From: Marchantia polymorpha subsp. ruderalis
Lineage: Eukaryota; Streptophyta; Marchantiopsida; Marchantiales; Marchantiaceae
Assembly: GCA_037833965.1 (NCBI GenBank)
Contig: AP031355.1
Span: 7,837,501-7,901,500 of the forward strand
Direction: 5' to 3'
DNA length: 64,000 nt
Of the stretch, positions 51,837 to 64,000 are shown piece by piece; position 1 is the stretch's first letter, and each line of letters opens with the position of its first letter. The notes beneath the pieces are model-generated. The model was not told the origin of the DNA. It searched no databases and was given only the letters and a program-made list of their open reading frames with translations. The position numbers and the translations under genes were made by a program.

Positions 51837-54800
51837 GTCATCCTTTCTCGAACTCTGAGTACGTCCCAGCACAAGTTGTCAACGTCTGTTGTTTCTGTGC
51901 TCCACCCTGCTATCAACAGACGTGCCAGCGTCATGGACTTGCTTATCATCAGGTGGGCTTCAGCCGTTCACCTCCTTTGAATCACAATTTAAGACACGAT
52001 CAGTATTCAGTGACTCATGGCTGGGAGTTAAAGTTTCGTTCTTCTGCCCAGTTGACTCTCTACTCCTACTAGGCCCGGTGTTTGCTTCTGTGACTTCTTC
52101 CGCATTCGTTGTCAGTGCTTAGATTAAGTTAAAATTATTACATCTTTTAAAGAACCTGGTGCGAAGAAGTGAAGTATAAGTTCATAATTTGTAAGTATTC
52201 AAATCGAACAAAGTCTGTACAAATCAAAGTGCATGTGTCATGTATGTTTATCCGCGAGCCAAATCTGGACGAATCTTGAGATATTACCTGCAGATTTCTC
52301 TACGAGTCGATCAAAGTTCAGATCTTTCTTCATCAAATCGTAACTAGGACTTTCCAAAGCAGTCCCGGTATAAACCCTGACGTTGCGAAATCGTTCCCAA
52401 AACATACAATGAATTATATTGTCCGTAGCTTAGATATACCCAAAGTTTATGTCAATATAATGAGTGGCTGGAATGGAGAGACGCTTGAATAATATTTTAT
52501 TTTACTTCATCATATGCAAGCAAAAAAATTACTGCGAATATCTGGAAGTAGCCAATAAAAAGTAAAGAGAATTCTTCCTTGAATGCGAGCAGTTTCATAT
52601 CATGGAGATAGTGTGGTATGTTTTACTGGAGTTAAAGCATGTCAGGTGTAGTGAAACAAGTGTTACAAAGGTTCAATGCTTGAGTTGTGATTGGAGCGGT
52701 AACTGTCAAAGGTCTTTCAGTGTAGATGTATGTAGAGAAGTTGATGGAAAATTCCTTGGGTATATAGAGATACAAATTCAAAATTCTTTTTGGTTAGAAT
52801 GTGGTCTAAGTCTTATGATATAAGTCGCAGTCTCATCATTTTCTTTAGTTTAATATGTAGTATGTTAAAAACAAACTCTTGTTTAGAGAAGCTAGTTAAT
52901 GTTATACATGAACGAACAATATGCATCATAAATGATTTTTCTTTGGATGCTATCATTTGTAAACGAATTCAAGTGGCAAGATATTTTATGTGCAAGACAT
53001 GTTCCCATTTGGAATTATTGTCATGTATCCATTGCTATTAGTTTCGTGTTATCTCTATTGCAAAGAGATGGAGTATTACAGTCCTTTTTGCTGTTTACTT
53101 TGATCTCCCTTTTCCCTTTTGCACGTGGACCCGTACTTCATAAGATTTAAGATGTTCATAACATTCACTCTTTACATAACAGTTTCTGATCATACAAATT
53201 AGTCATAGGATATTGAGCAAATGTGGATAGCTTTTCTTCAGAAATATGAAATCTGTTAATCCACTGGCAGCTGATGCAAGGAAAACCATGCCATCGTCAT
53301 AAAAGAATCTATCAAAAAAGTGGTAGAAGTTTGGACCTTGCATGACGTTCATAATGATCAATCGGTGCTCATGACATGAGGGAGGGCAAGGAGTTGGGTC
53401 CACCAAATATCATGGAGTATGTTCTCATGGCACTCTTGCACATTTGTTGCAGTGAGCATCACCTTGGAACGGCTTTTCCGCACCGCTGATAGCAACACGT
53501 GCGATATCACTGTCTTTTCTGGGGTAGAATCCACCACGACAAATGTTAGGAAAAAAAGCTAAAGGTTCATATCTTCCACTGGAACTTTTGATTTTGGTTC
53601 ATTCCCAGCAGTAGGTGTGACTCTTCCACGAACGCAAACGTTCATGGCTGCTTTTTGGATACTCTGCATGCATATCCGAAATCATTGCGCATTTCAAGCA
53701 GAAGTAGCAAGGCATTAAGCTTTATGTGGATTGATTTGTATGTACCTCATCGAACCTTTTTGGCTGAAAAATATGGCAAGATGTAGGTACCGATTTTTAT
53801 TTTAGTAGACGAAGGTGGTCAAAAACTCGCCAAGCTCGATGATTGGATGCTCATGTGCAAGAGATGTTTTTTTAGGTTTCCCATGATACTTGTTTCTGTT
53901 TCTCTCACTATCTTTCTTTCCAGTTGTCGGTAGTGATCATTGTTGGCTTCGAAAACGAACCAACTACAAACTTCGTACTGTTTCATGTGAATCATGGATC
54001 TACGGTTTCGTCCGGAAAATTACTACATATCCATGAGCAGCATGAACCTTGAATATTTGACATAATTTGAAGCATCGAATTACCTGAATGCTGAAGTAAA
54101 GTTTGACAACTGGAGAACAAGAAAACAACCATTTCACAAAATTTCGTTGTGTAAGAATTTAACAAAACGTACTCCCAAATGACAAGCTTTGTTACTACTC
54201 GAACAAAATATTTCCACATTTCAAAATTCATTTATTCATCAAGCAATTATTGCAGCCTTGTCTATACTTACAACTATATCTTGAATATCGACAATCATTT
54301 CCAATATACAAGAAGAGTATGGGTTTGAGTTTTTTTTATTTAGACAATTTTTTTAATACAAATTTTATGATATTCCACATTTTGAAAAATGAAACTTGAC
54401 AGATTATATAAATCTTATGGATTGCAAAATTTATATAAAAAACTAAACTCACCACATAGCAAAATCATTGCCATGTAAAAATTGCATAGAGCTATTTGTA
54501 GAAAAAAATTAAATTTTTTTCTAAGAGAATTAGAGTGTATTCATAAAAGATAATTTTGTAAAAGAAATGTAACTAAAATGGAATTAATTTAAAAAAATTA
54601 AGTACATAATGGATGAAAAAACAATTATTTTTGTGAAAAATTTAGATTATATAAAATTCAATGCATAAGATGTGATTTTTTTGAAAGTGAATATCTTCTA
54701 AATATATACATGTATAATATTATGAAAATTTCAGAAATACTGTTTTGCTTAACTAAACAACATAAAGGTTTTTTATGTACTGCATAAAAACTATTGTATG

Positions 54801-56359
54801 CAGTACGAGTAATATTATCATCAAACTTTTATAATCAATCAATAATGTGCTGGTTACAATATGTATACATCTAAACTTATATGATTCATTAATATTTTGT
54901 TGAAAAACGGCTAAAATCTATAATAGCTCATTCTTATAACTTAGACTAGTTAAAGATTGAAGTGCTCAATAAATTATAATGAATGATTGATTTCTTTCTG
55001 GTCGACGGAATGGAAGACTCAAAATTACAAATAAAATCGACTTATTAAATCTAGTAGTGTAACTATAATTGATTAAGAAACGTAGCCTGTATACTGCTAA
55101 CAATGAACTCTCCAATATAAATTTATTTATTTCCCTTTTTCACGGACGTAACCGTGAATAGTTCAACCGTGAAGACAGTGTGTGAATGCTCGTAAACACC
55201 TCGGGGCTTTAATCTCAATTCTGCAGACACACAGGAACAAGGTGCACACAGCTTCCTGAATGCTGAAGCAAGAGAGGGAGGCCAAGTATTTAGCAAAAAC
55301 CCTCAAGGATGCAAGTCAAACGCTCACGGGGAGTAAGCTACATTTGACTCCAAATCTGCACCCAGACCAGACCATAACCATCAGCAGCGACCCAAGCCCA
55401 CCCATCGCATTACCTGTGCTCACCCCACGCTATTCAAATTACACCAATTCTTGGTTGGATCTTGACAAACACTACCCTTAGTATTACTTGTGCCCACCCG
55501 TGGAAAAGTAATATCTCCCAAAACCCATGGGCATGGTGGGTTTGGGCATCGGCACCCAATGTTGGGCTCTGGTAAGTCCCAAGCACTTTCCCACTTCGGG
55601 AGAGCTTCCTTTTCGGAAGTAATTGCGACTTGCCGTGACTCCTGTAGACTTTGCTTGCGGTTGATGAAGTGTACTTCCACGTGGCAGAATATGGTACGTC
55701 CAACTGAAACCCGTCAAATGGGGCCCACAATTTCGACATTTTTCTTCCTCTGTTCTTTATCTTTATGTCCATCTGCTATTTATAATTCTGTCCTTTTGCA
55801 TAGAGTAGTATGTATCGTAACTTCTTGTGGTCGACAAACGGGAATATGTATGTGTTTACAAGAACCAGCGAGTAGTATAGCAAAATGTATGGGAAGATTT
55901 TGTCAAGTTTCACATATATGACCATTGGGATAGGTTTTCATAATATCGATGTGACTTATTGGACCTTAGATACACAAAAACATGAAAGTCTTGTATCCGT
56001 CTTTTAACAACTTTGGTCTCTTACGATGTCTACTGACAAGAAAAATATCTTTTTGAAAATTTTTACATCATGTAACACTAAATATGATATCCTTATCATA
56101 TAATCTGATGTCTTACATTCTCACAGGTGAATCGAAGCTGCCATGTATAGCTCAATAGAACTCAAAACTAGAGTAACAAAGATATGATGTCTTGGAGAAC
56201 CCTTTACTTGAGCAACTTTAGTTGTTGGTGTTGAAAATCTAAGATAGTACCCATTTCCATCAAAATCAAAACGACATTTTTGATGATAAAAATCAATATA
56301 CACTATGAACCACACATGCACTAGAGCAACTCCTTGAGGTTAAATCCACAAGAACTCTA

Positions 56360-56403
56360 TGGTGCACAATTGTTTTCAAAAAATCAAAAAAAATTGTGCA
56401 CCA
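56360..56403. repeat. Overlapping inverted repeats with T/A-rich core
   Basis: TGGTGCACAATT at 56360-56371 and its exact complement at 56392-56403. The A-rich interior CAAAAAATCAAAAAA also pairs with a TTTTTTGATTTTTTG copy just outside (about 56407-56422), so two alternative foldbacks overlap. It could be a cruciform-forming site or the end of a small element. Confidence 0.6.
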
Positions 56404-57003
56404 CAAATTTTTTGATTTTTTGCATAAAGAAGTAAAGTTGGAGTATATTGGATGTAGAACTTATACATATAGGTTAACAGCCGTAGAAGTTAAAAGATTT
56501 AATGATATTGGATAACCAATAGAAAGTGAGATAGAATTTGCCTTCGGCCGAAGATCCTTGGATCTTCGTCGCAGCCATCTTCGGCAATGTAATAGATGGA
56601 TCTTTGGCAAAAACGACTTGTCACAATTCAAATTTGTCAAAGGCAACACAAGAACTTCTCACATTGCAAGTGCCAATTCGCACGTGTGAAGACCGTTAGG
56701 GCGTCGAGGGTAACGGCACGAAGCGGGCACGTTGCGCCGACATTGTGTGAGAGCGAGACTTGCAATCGGGAGCATCAAAGAGTACACGGCAGGAGACATG
56801 GCATGATCTAGGAAAGCCGCAATACCAAAGTTGATTCCGCTCAAGGTGCCCAATGTGGAATTGCGAAAGTATCGTCGAAAGTTAATCATGGCGCGCCTCG
56901 ATTTTCTGCTCTAGGATTGGAATTGCGTGTCGGCGACAATTTGCCAGGAGATGATGGACAAGAATCGAAACGAAGGCACCGACCTCCGAGTCAATCCGCT
57001 GCT

Positions 57004-59123
57004 ATGGACGATCGAACATTGGATGTGCATCTTAGGACCATGCGCGAGCAAGGAAGGCAATTACACTTTAGAGAAGTAGAGCGTGAAAGTGACGCTAGCC
57101 GAAGAGTTTACATTCGCGCTGCTCTTCAAGAATCCTGGATTGAGTACGAATGGTTGGCGAACATCGGAGTATTGCAACCCGAAGAGGCATGCGATGGCAA
57201 CAGCAGTGATGCATATCTTACGGCCGCAGCGAACTACCTATGTCACGACATGGCAAGTAGGATTTATAGAGCGCGTAGTGCGAGGGAAGGCAATTCACTG
57301 GGCAAAGATCTTCTATGACTTGGTTTGGATCAACGTTAGCAATAGGTGGCGCGGAGGTTCAATAAATCATAAGACTCCCTTCTTGGTGAACTTCGCGGGA
57401 TGGGACTGTTGACGAAGTTCGAAGAAAAGTAATTTTTCAAGGAAAGAGGGATCTTGGAGCTGGAGTCCGACGAAGAATCAGAAGAGGAAGATACTCAAGC
57501 GGAAGAGACTTCTTGGAGAGACTCCCAGAGAACCGGTTCGAGTGGAAGTTGTCACGGCGGAAGAGGGATTTGAGCGGCATCCAGCGAAGAGGCAGAAGGT
57601 AGCCGAAGCTAGCGGCGAAGGCCGAAGACCGAAAGCACAAATGGCAGGAACATATGTAACGCGTTTAAGAACGCCAAAAAGACGCGCTTGCCGAAGAAGA
57701 AGGCAAATCGCCGGGTGGTAGTATCAAAGAGCTCGGAGTATTGTGTAGTCATGACCGAGGGGACCCGCATCTACAACTGATGAGGATACAATGAAAGAGG
57801 TGAATCTTTGAACTACAGAGGTAGAACCTTCGGGAATCTAGAATGAGTACCCTTAGAGAAGTACGTGGAACATTCGGGGGAGAGGATGGCGATGTAAAGT
57901 CAAGGTCTTCAGCCTTCGTAGACGAAGCAACCATCTTCGGAGAAGAATGAGACTTTGGAGAAGGCGAACGTGACAGAGCTGAAGACTAGCGAAGAGCATG
58001 CAAAGAAGCTTACTTGGAGCAAGTAGATACTGAAGCAAGTAGTAGAGTAGATTGGTGAGACGATGCTAGAATCCCCTAAGATTTCCTCGCCTTAGGTGTC
58101 TTCGGGAATGGTGAGACCCGAAGCTGAGAAGAGATCTTTGGAGGAAGAGCCGAAGGAATTGGTAGTTGCATTTCTGGACTTCTTGCAGGACAATGTCGTT
58201 CCATTGTTGAAGTACTTGGATGGGAACAGAAAGAAGTACACGATATCAAAGAAGGCAGGATTTTATGTAGAGTTGGTCAGAAATATGACTCACAACATGC
58301 GAGCAATGGCACTAAAGAACGCCAAAGAAATGAAGAGAGAGTGTGCGGAAGCAACTGCAAAGGTAGCAGAAAGATTTGCGAGCTTGAATTTTGAGTGTGC
58401 GATCATGACAAATACTTTGCAGGAGGGTGAAGAACAACTTTGAGCAAAGGAAATGAAAAGCTTAGCCAAGGAGAAAGAGCTTCGTGCAGAAGAAGAACTG
58501 AGAACTGAAGGTCTTCGGCAAGAGATTGCGGCGATGAAGATCGAGAGTATGGAACTTCGGGAAAAGATTGTAGCATGCACTGAAGCCCATAACAAAGAGT
58601 TGCAACGAGTGAATGAGCTTATGGCGAGTTTGGCGAAGGAGATGAAGAAGCATGAAGTCGAATTGGCTAGTTGGACGGAATTGATAGAGTGTCAAACGGC
58701 CAAGTCTTCGGAGATCAAATGTAGATTGAAGTTGGGTGCAGATTGCGATCGGTTGCGAGATCAGTTGAAGGCAGTTACAAAGCAGTTGGAGACGTTGCGG
58801 ACCAGAGCGGAAGCGATCGAATTGACGTTTTGTCAGCTGAAGGAGGAGACGATTGATTATTTGAGTCTGCGTGATTTTATTATGTGGGAATTCCAAATGT
58901 TGAAGTGGCTGAATTAGATTCGCTGGAGCGGCGATTGATGGGACTCAAGACCAGCGGAACCGTTGGACATCAACTGTTAGTTAGATTAATCCATTCTTTC
59001 TCTTCCGGATTAGAAGAAGCGCGAGAGAACTTAGAGATTAAGATTTTAGGCGTGTTGCGTAGATTAGGAGTGTACGGAAGCTCAAAAAATGCAGTAACTG
59101 TAACCGCTGTAAACGTAGAGTAG
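57004..59123 (+). pseudogene. Decayed coiled-coil ORF of a repetitive (probably retroelement-derived) family
   Basis: Successive plus-strand pieces read as one broken protein. 57004-57318 opens MDDRTLDVHLRTMREQGRQL. About 57420-57720 is acidic then basic, with SDEESEEEDTQAEE and, in another frame, VVTAEEGFERHPAKRQKVAE. 58108-58443 contains VVPLLKYLDGNRKKYT and GFYVELVRNMTHNMRA. 58453-58917 is a long coiled coil (EKELRAEEELRTEGLRQEIA). The tail at 58884-59123 carries LEEARENLEIKILGVLRRLG. An in-frame TGA at 58441-58443 separates two pieces of the same frame, and a frameshift near 58880 precedes the tail. From memory, coiled-coil proteins with a VVPLLKYLD block and a similar tail occur in very many copies in Marchantia annotations, which points to a mobile or repeat family; I could not search this. 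No reverse transcriptase, integrase or LTRs are visible. Confidence 0.55.
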
Positions 59124-59325
59124 CATTTTAACACAACTAATGTTTACAAAGATCAATATGGAAAACCAAGAGCTTGGTTACTTTGTTTGTCTCGAACCAA
59201 ACATATGTATGACATCAACTTAGAGTAGCACTCTACCACAATTAATGTTTACAAAGATCAATATGTAAATCCAAGAGCTTGGTTAATTCTTTTGTTTCGA
59301 ACCAAGCATATGTATGATTTAGTTC
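59118..59325. repeat. 105-bp tandem duplication, two copies
   Basis: A unit starting GAGTAGCA and containing TGTTTACAAAGATCAATATG, CCAAGAGCTTGGTTA and CATATGTATGA occurs at 59118-59222 and 59223-59325 with modest divergence. The first copy overlaps the final stop codon of the broken coiled-coil ORF. Confidence 0.8.
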
Positions 59326-61500
59326 AAATCAATTGCAAGACATACCAGAACACAATCCATGAAAATTATGCTTCGTTTTCTTCAAGTAAAAATATCACAA
59401 CCTTAAATGAACAAATTTTTTTTTTTACTTTCTAATAAGTCATATAATTACAAAGAAAATGTCATTAATTTAAAATACAAGATCTAAGTGTGAATCTTTT
59501 TTAACACTATTGAGATAAATCTACAAGATTACTTTAGCAGGAGTGAGAACCACTTCTAAGGTAAATATCAATTTCATCAAGAAAAATGAATTTCATAAAT
59601 TCTTTACTACATAATAATAAATTTAATATATTAAATTTCTCAAGAATTAAAAAAAGAAAAAAGATTAAATCTCATGTGATTATTTCAAACCAAATTTTTT
59701 TTAAATATTCGAAGATTTTGAAAATGTGAGGTTATGATCTTTATTTTTATTCTTGCATGTATCTCAATAATGAACATAATCATAGTCACACAATGAAGTC
59801 TATCTTAGATAAAAAGTCTATCAACACTAAATATTTTAATGTGGTTTTTTTCATTGATTATAGTTCTAACCTCACAAACATACATGACAATACTTTTTAC
59901 CTTTGTGGCAAATATACCTATACTATCAAAGATATTTTGTTCCAATTCCATGCATGTTCATAATTTTGAAATTAAAGCTTGTCAATTATGATAAATATGC
60001 AAATGAAAAAATTTAAATTTGAATAAATGAAATTTTTTTTAAAAATATGGAAAAATGTATATAAAAAAATATTTTTGAATTTTCATAATCAAGATATAAC
60101 AAATAATTGAAATAAATCCTTGGAAATAGTTCATTTGAAATAGGATGGAATAAGGTTTTTAATCTAAATTTTATAGAAAAATTTCTATATAATAATAATT
60201 ATTTTTATTATTTCAATTTACTATTTTTGAAATTTTGAAATTTTGAAATTTTTTGCATTTTTTTTCAGATTACTCTCATAATTTTATATCCATATATATT
60301 TACTGAATAGACAACTAAACAATGTAGTAGACATCAAAATTATTAAATAAAAAGTAAGTCATTTGAACAACTGTTTTTCCTTTTTATTGTATGCAAAGAA
60401 ATAATAAAATGATCTTTTAATTTTATATACACAACTACAATATTTTCTTCAAGTTTATTATGATATGAGCTAGCAACACTCATCTAATTTCTTGCTAATT
60501 TAACTAAGATCAAATATATCATGATTGATACAACTACATTATGTCGATTTTGCTTTCTAACTATAACATGATCTATTTCTGATAAACTTCAAGTCTAATG
60601 ATTGTTAGCTATGAAAAAGTATAGACTCTTATTTCCATCAACCACAACTAGATAGTTTCAGGTTGATTTGATATAATAATTTCTATTTTTGTTAATAACA
60701 CGTAAATTTAATTCTACATCAAGTGCAATAAGGTTTCAAACACGTTTTTGGTCACATGAAGAAAGAAGAGAGATACATATGATATTATGGATGAGCTGGC
60801 GCATGACTTTAAAGTGATGAAAACGTTAACATGTATTAAATTCAAATTGAAAAATTGAATTGAATAAAGATTAGATATGAACTATGTTGAACTTGTTTTG
60901 CATTGATTGTAAAATATATGTAGGCGCTATGAAAATTTAGATTACAATAGTAACATGTGATATAGTATCAAAATAGAAATTTATATGACATATTCAAAAA
61001 TCTATTAGGTTATGTGAATGCTGAAATATAATAGAACTATTGGTTCTACATAGTTATTGTATCTCAATAAAAAGTTTAGTTTAATTTTATGGAATGAATA
61101 GTTAACTCCATTTTATCCCTTGATGGCAAACTTCCATACATTCTTCTACAATAATCACTGTTCCTCCTTAACGACTTGAATTTTTGTTTACCTTCATGAC
61201 CTACAACTTATGGGAGATAGAAATGATGGAGACAATTAAGATTTATTTAAGAGATTGGCTAAAATCCTAACAACAACACATGCATCGTGCTATATCACTC
61301 ACGATTTCTCTTGAAGACTTGACAATTCATGAAGTTCACATATAGGAAGTTATGAGACATCGAAATGCTGGAGAACACTTTGTTTCATTCGCTCAAGATC
61401 ATAAGAAATTTTTTTTTCATTAATTTTACTCTATACAGTTTCCATAGATTTAAATCTGAGTACCGATAAAACCAACCATTAAAGAGAAGACCATATCCCA
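59326..61500. other. Very AT-rich intergenic island
   Basis: Long A and T homopolymer runs and ATTT/AAAT patterns throughout; no coding, RNA gene or clear repeat unit recognised. The AAATTTTGAAATTTTGAAATTTT stretch near 60225-60255 is a short tandem of about 8 bp. Confidence 0.5.
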
Positions 61501-64000
61501 TAGGCAAATATAGGTGAAAAACTGCTCACATCCTCCAAAATCACTCCCGGACATCACTCCTCACCCACCCGAAACAAATAACCTCAAATTGTGGAAGAAG
61601 CTTGAAAACGAGAAAGGCATGGTAAAGAAGAGTGTGCCGTAAGTAAAAATTACTGGGAATATGAAAATAACATTCGTATGCACATCGCCTTCTTGTCTGT
61701 AGGAGACCGGAAGGTCCACAGATTTCAATTAAGGGCGAGTTAGCTCCTCCCTGGAGCCGCAAGTCTCCACGACAAGTTCTCTGTCACACTCCTTCATACG
61801 AGATCTAGCCGTGCGCCTGAGATCGTGGAAACTCGTATATAGTAGAGATCCGTCCGATCGGAGTTCCCCGTCAATGGAGAATAGACAGACGGCGTAAGAA
61901 GCATGTTGCATACTCTGCTGCACTGTCGCTTCCGAAAGCCTCCCGCCGTCGGCATGACATGGCATGGCATTCCTTCTTCCATCTTTGAGGATGGTTTTGT
62001 TGGAGTCGAGGTGCTGTGTGTGTGTCTCTGTAAGAGACGGATGTGGATGTCGTAACTTCATTTCCTGTCGAGATTGAAATATATTTTTTTACAGTGGGAA
62101 CAACAAAATGGTTCGGGCACAAAGGTTTCATCAAACCACGTTGCAGAAAGTACCTCCGATGAGCTGCTGATTGCAGGAAGGTCAGGCGGGTTGTGATGGA
62201 GAGGGCATGCATCAATATTCACACGCTGTATGAAAGGACAACATTAAAATCACATTGCGCGGCCTATCTGAAACTGTTCTGTTCATTTCAGAGATCAGAC
62301 TGGTGATTCGTGACGATCGTCGATTGCTACCTGAAAGTTTGTGTACCTTCCCTATATGTGGCATTATCGAGGATGAAGCATTTAAAAAGCGGTAACTATC
62401 GTACCGTCTGCATTTGCTCCTTCGATCTAGTGGATCCACTGGAGTGCTAGAGCGTCTACCAAACAAGCATGAATTACATCTTCATGTCAGAACGAGATTC
62501 ACGTCCGGTTTCATATTGATGAAGACACAGTAGGACGAAGTGTCGATGCCACGCTGCGTCCGGGCAGGAAGGAAAAGGTTGCGGACACGGGAACATCAGA
62601 AATCTAGACATCGATTTGACGAGTGACGTGTTTCGAATTCACCTCATTTTTGGTTCTCCATAGCGAATTTCACGAGACCGCATCGAAAGGGTGGGGGGCG
62701 GGGGAAAGAAGATTCGTTTGGCCTGCTTTGCCTGCGGCATGGACGCTGAATGAGGGCCATCAACGGTCCGTCAGGCGACGGAGCCAATCTGGACGGTGCT
62801 ACAGAAGAGACAAAACGTGACGCCAGCCTCCGCTCTGACTTGCAGGAGCGCTTTTCTTCGCTGGATGGATAGGTCCACAGCTTTCGGACGGTTGGCGGAG
62901 GACCGTCTGCCGATCCGATCCACGCCGTCGGCAACCGTCTTGGACGGGGCTTCTCTCCGGCAAGAAGATCCAAAATCCAACGGCGCGACGGGATCCTTCT
63001 TCTGTAAAGTTGCGAAATCGGGCCAAATCCAACCGCCGGTGCCCTCTGCCGGCGAGGAATCACCGGCGTCGCAGCCCCGCGCGCTGCCACGTCCCTCACA
63101 TCTCCGCCATCGCGAACCTGCGATGCGCGGCATCTCCTTGCCACCGTCGGATTTTCGCGGGACGTTTGACGGAGTTGGAAACTCGTCAAACCGCACTGTT
63201 CGGATAATTGGATCCGACCTGTCAGCTCCACTCCCGAGCAACCGTCACCGCAACTCACGCCGGTGACCTTTACTCCACACGCCGGTCCGGTTAGCTTCAG
63301 AGGACTCGAAGAGTTAGTCAATCGCCGGTCATCGCAGAGGGACATGCTGGACGCGAAAAAGTCTCTATCGGGTGGAAACTGGGAGCGGAAGTCTGCACGC
63401 TAAGCACAGGTCAGGGCGTGACCGGCTGCTAACCCGGGCATGTGTCGTGTGGGGAGTCGGAGCTAAAAGGGTGGGAGAATCGACAACTGGAAGTGGAGGG
63501 AGTTGCTGAATTAAGGAAGCCCGCGACGAGAGAGGGAAGGGGAAAGTGGCGGAGCGGTGAAGTGAGATTCCGAATTGCTTCGAGAGCAAGGAAGCGCCGC
63601 AGAAGAAGAGCAGGCAGTCGAGATGAGATAGAGAAGGGAAGGGAGGAGTGCGAGCGTGGATTGGAGTGCAGAGGGTCAGGAAGAGTGTAGAGCCCGGGGG
63701 CGAGGAAGAAGGTGGAAATTTGGTCTTGGGTGTTGGTAGTGGTGTTGGTGGTGGTGGACATAGATACTCAGAGACCCAGACTCCGACAGACTCGATTCCT
63801 TCTTCAAGGATTGACTGATTGATTGAATGAATGATTGATTCGTTGATCGATTGATTTGCTTGCGGCCATCGACGTTCATCTCGACTCACACGCGCGAACT
63901 AAAGAAGGTATCGATTGCGGGTCTCTTGCAGCTTTTTTGTTGGTGTTGATGTCCTTGATGCTCCCCTCTCTCTTTTTCTGCTCTTGGCAAGTCGCTTTCA
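61501..64000. other. GC-rich region, likely promoter/5' UTR of a gene beyond the right edge
   Basis: 61.5-62.6 kb has unsupported frames, including 61729-62061 (-). From about 62640 GC content rises, and large overlapping open frames appear on both strands (62644-63345 (-), 62796-63266 (+)), which is typical of GC-rich non-coding DNA. Purine-rich tracts (63440-63710), a CAACAC/GGTGTTG region and a GATTGATTGA cluster near 63805-63860 follow. A good donor-like AAG/GTATCG at about 63908 could end a 5' UTR exon. No CDS start was identified. Confidence 0.4.

Larger units (their letters stand above)
51288..56550. other. Intergenic region downstream of RIC1
   Basis: 51.3-52.1 kb is probably 3' UTR and flank. 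The frame at 52602-52823 (+) has several cysteines but no recognised domain. 54.24-55.15 kb is a very AT-rich island with long A and T runs. The frames around 55260-55700 are on both strands and are not recognised. Confidence 0.45.

Noticed and set aside
52602..52823. Cysteine-containing frame as a possible SWIM or zinc-finger relic
   Set aside because: Cysteine spacing fits no finger pattern and there is no surrounding transposase similarity.
62644..63345. Large overlapping open frames on both strands (233 codons minus, 156 codons plus)
   Set aside because: Open on several frames at once in GC-rich DNA, with Arg/Pro/Ser-rich translations and no domain; typical of stop-poor composition rather than coding.

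Overview
The window is nuclear DNA of a land plant, most likely a liverwort of the Marchantia type. The genes have GT-AG introns of roughly 80-600 bp. They include a chloroplast vitamin-E pathway gene (tocopherol cyclase) and a plant OSCA-type mechanosensitive channel. Their 5' flanks are GC-rich and carry GA/CT tracts, and AT-rich intergenic islands lie between gene blocks. A decayed coiled-coil ORF near 57-59 kb resembles, from memory, a high-copy repetitive family in Marchantia assemblies. The genus is therefore an inference; the land-plant call is firm.

Layout. 1-690 (+) is the 3' end of an unidentified gene. 4795-6978 (-) is a complete, apparently intronless OSCA/CSC1-like channel gene of the OSCA2 type. 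7-12 kb is non-coding with pyrimidine-rich tracts and hairpins. 12155-12481 (+) is a short F-box ORF that looks truncated; about 0.8 kb downstream is a long imperfect foldback (13303-13414). 16946-20945 (+) is a complete ten-exon VTE1 homologue (479 aa by my splice model). 21-24 kb holds a 274-bp direct repeat and poorly resolved minus-strand coding scraps.

24-34 kb (-) is an accessory block in one orientation. It has a five-segment gene with a C2H2-like finger and an in-frame TGA (24199-26003), broken coiled-coil coding segments (28202-29016), and a six-exon MULE-type transposase gene with DDE and SWIM signatures (30499-33885, 863 aa). Several introns of the two end genes share a short sequence motif, which suggests common origin or membership of one mobile unit. 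34-40 kb is non-coding and repeat-containing. 40281-51287 (+) is a complete 23-exon RIC1 homologue (1127 aa), a Rab6/Ypt6-type GEF subunit, with a 2.2-kb last intron. 52-56.5 kb is AT-rich, 57-59.1 kb is the decayed coiled-coil repeat ORF followed by a 105-bp tandem duplication, 59.3-61.5 kb is very AT-rich, and 61.5-64 kb is GC-rich, looking like the promoter or 5' UTR of a gene beyond the right edge.

The three well-identified host genes (OSCA2-like, VTE1, RIC1) are functionally unrelated housekeeping or stress genes and do not form a pathway cluster. The unusual material is the 24-34 kb transposase-like block, the foldback at 13.3 kb, and the decayed repeat ORF at 57-59 kb. All exon boundaries were placed by eye from splice consensus, reading-frame continuity and remembered family conservation; no alignment or RNA evidence was available.
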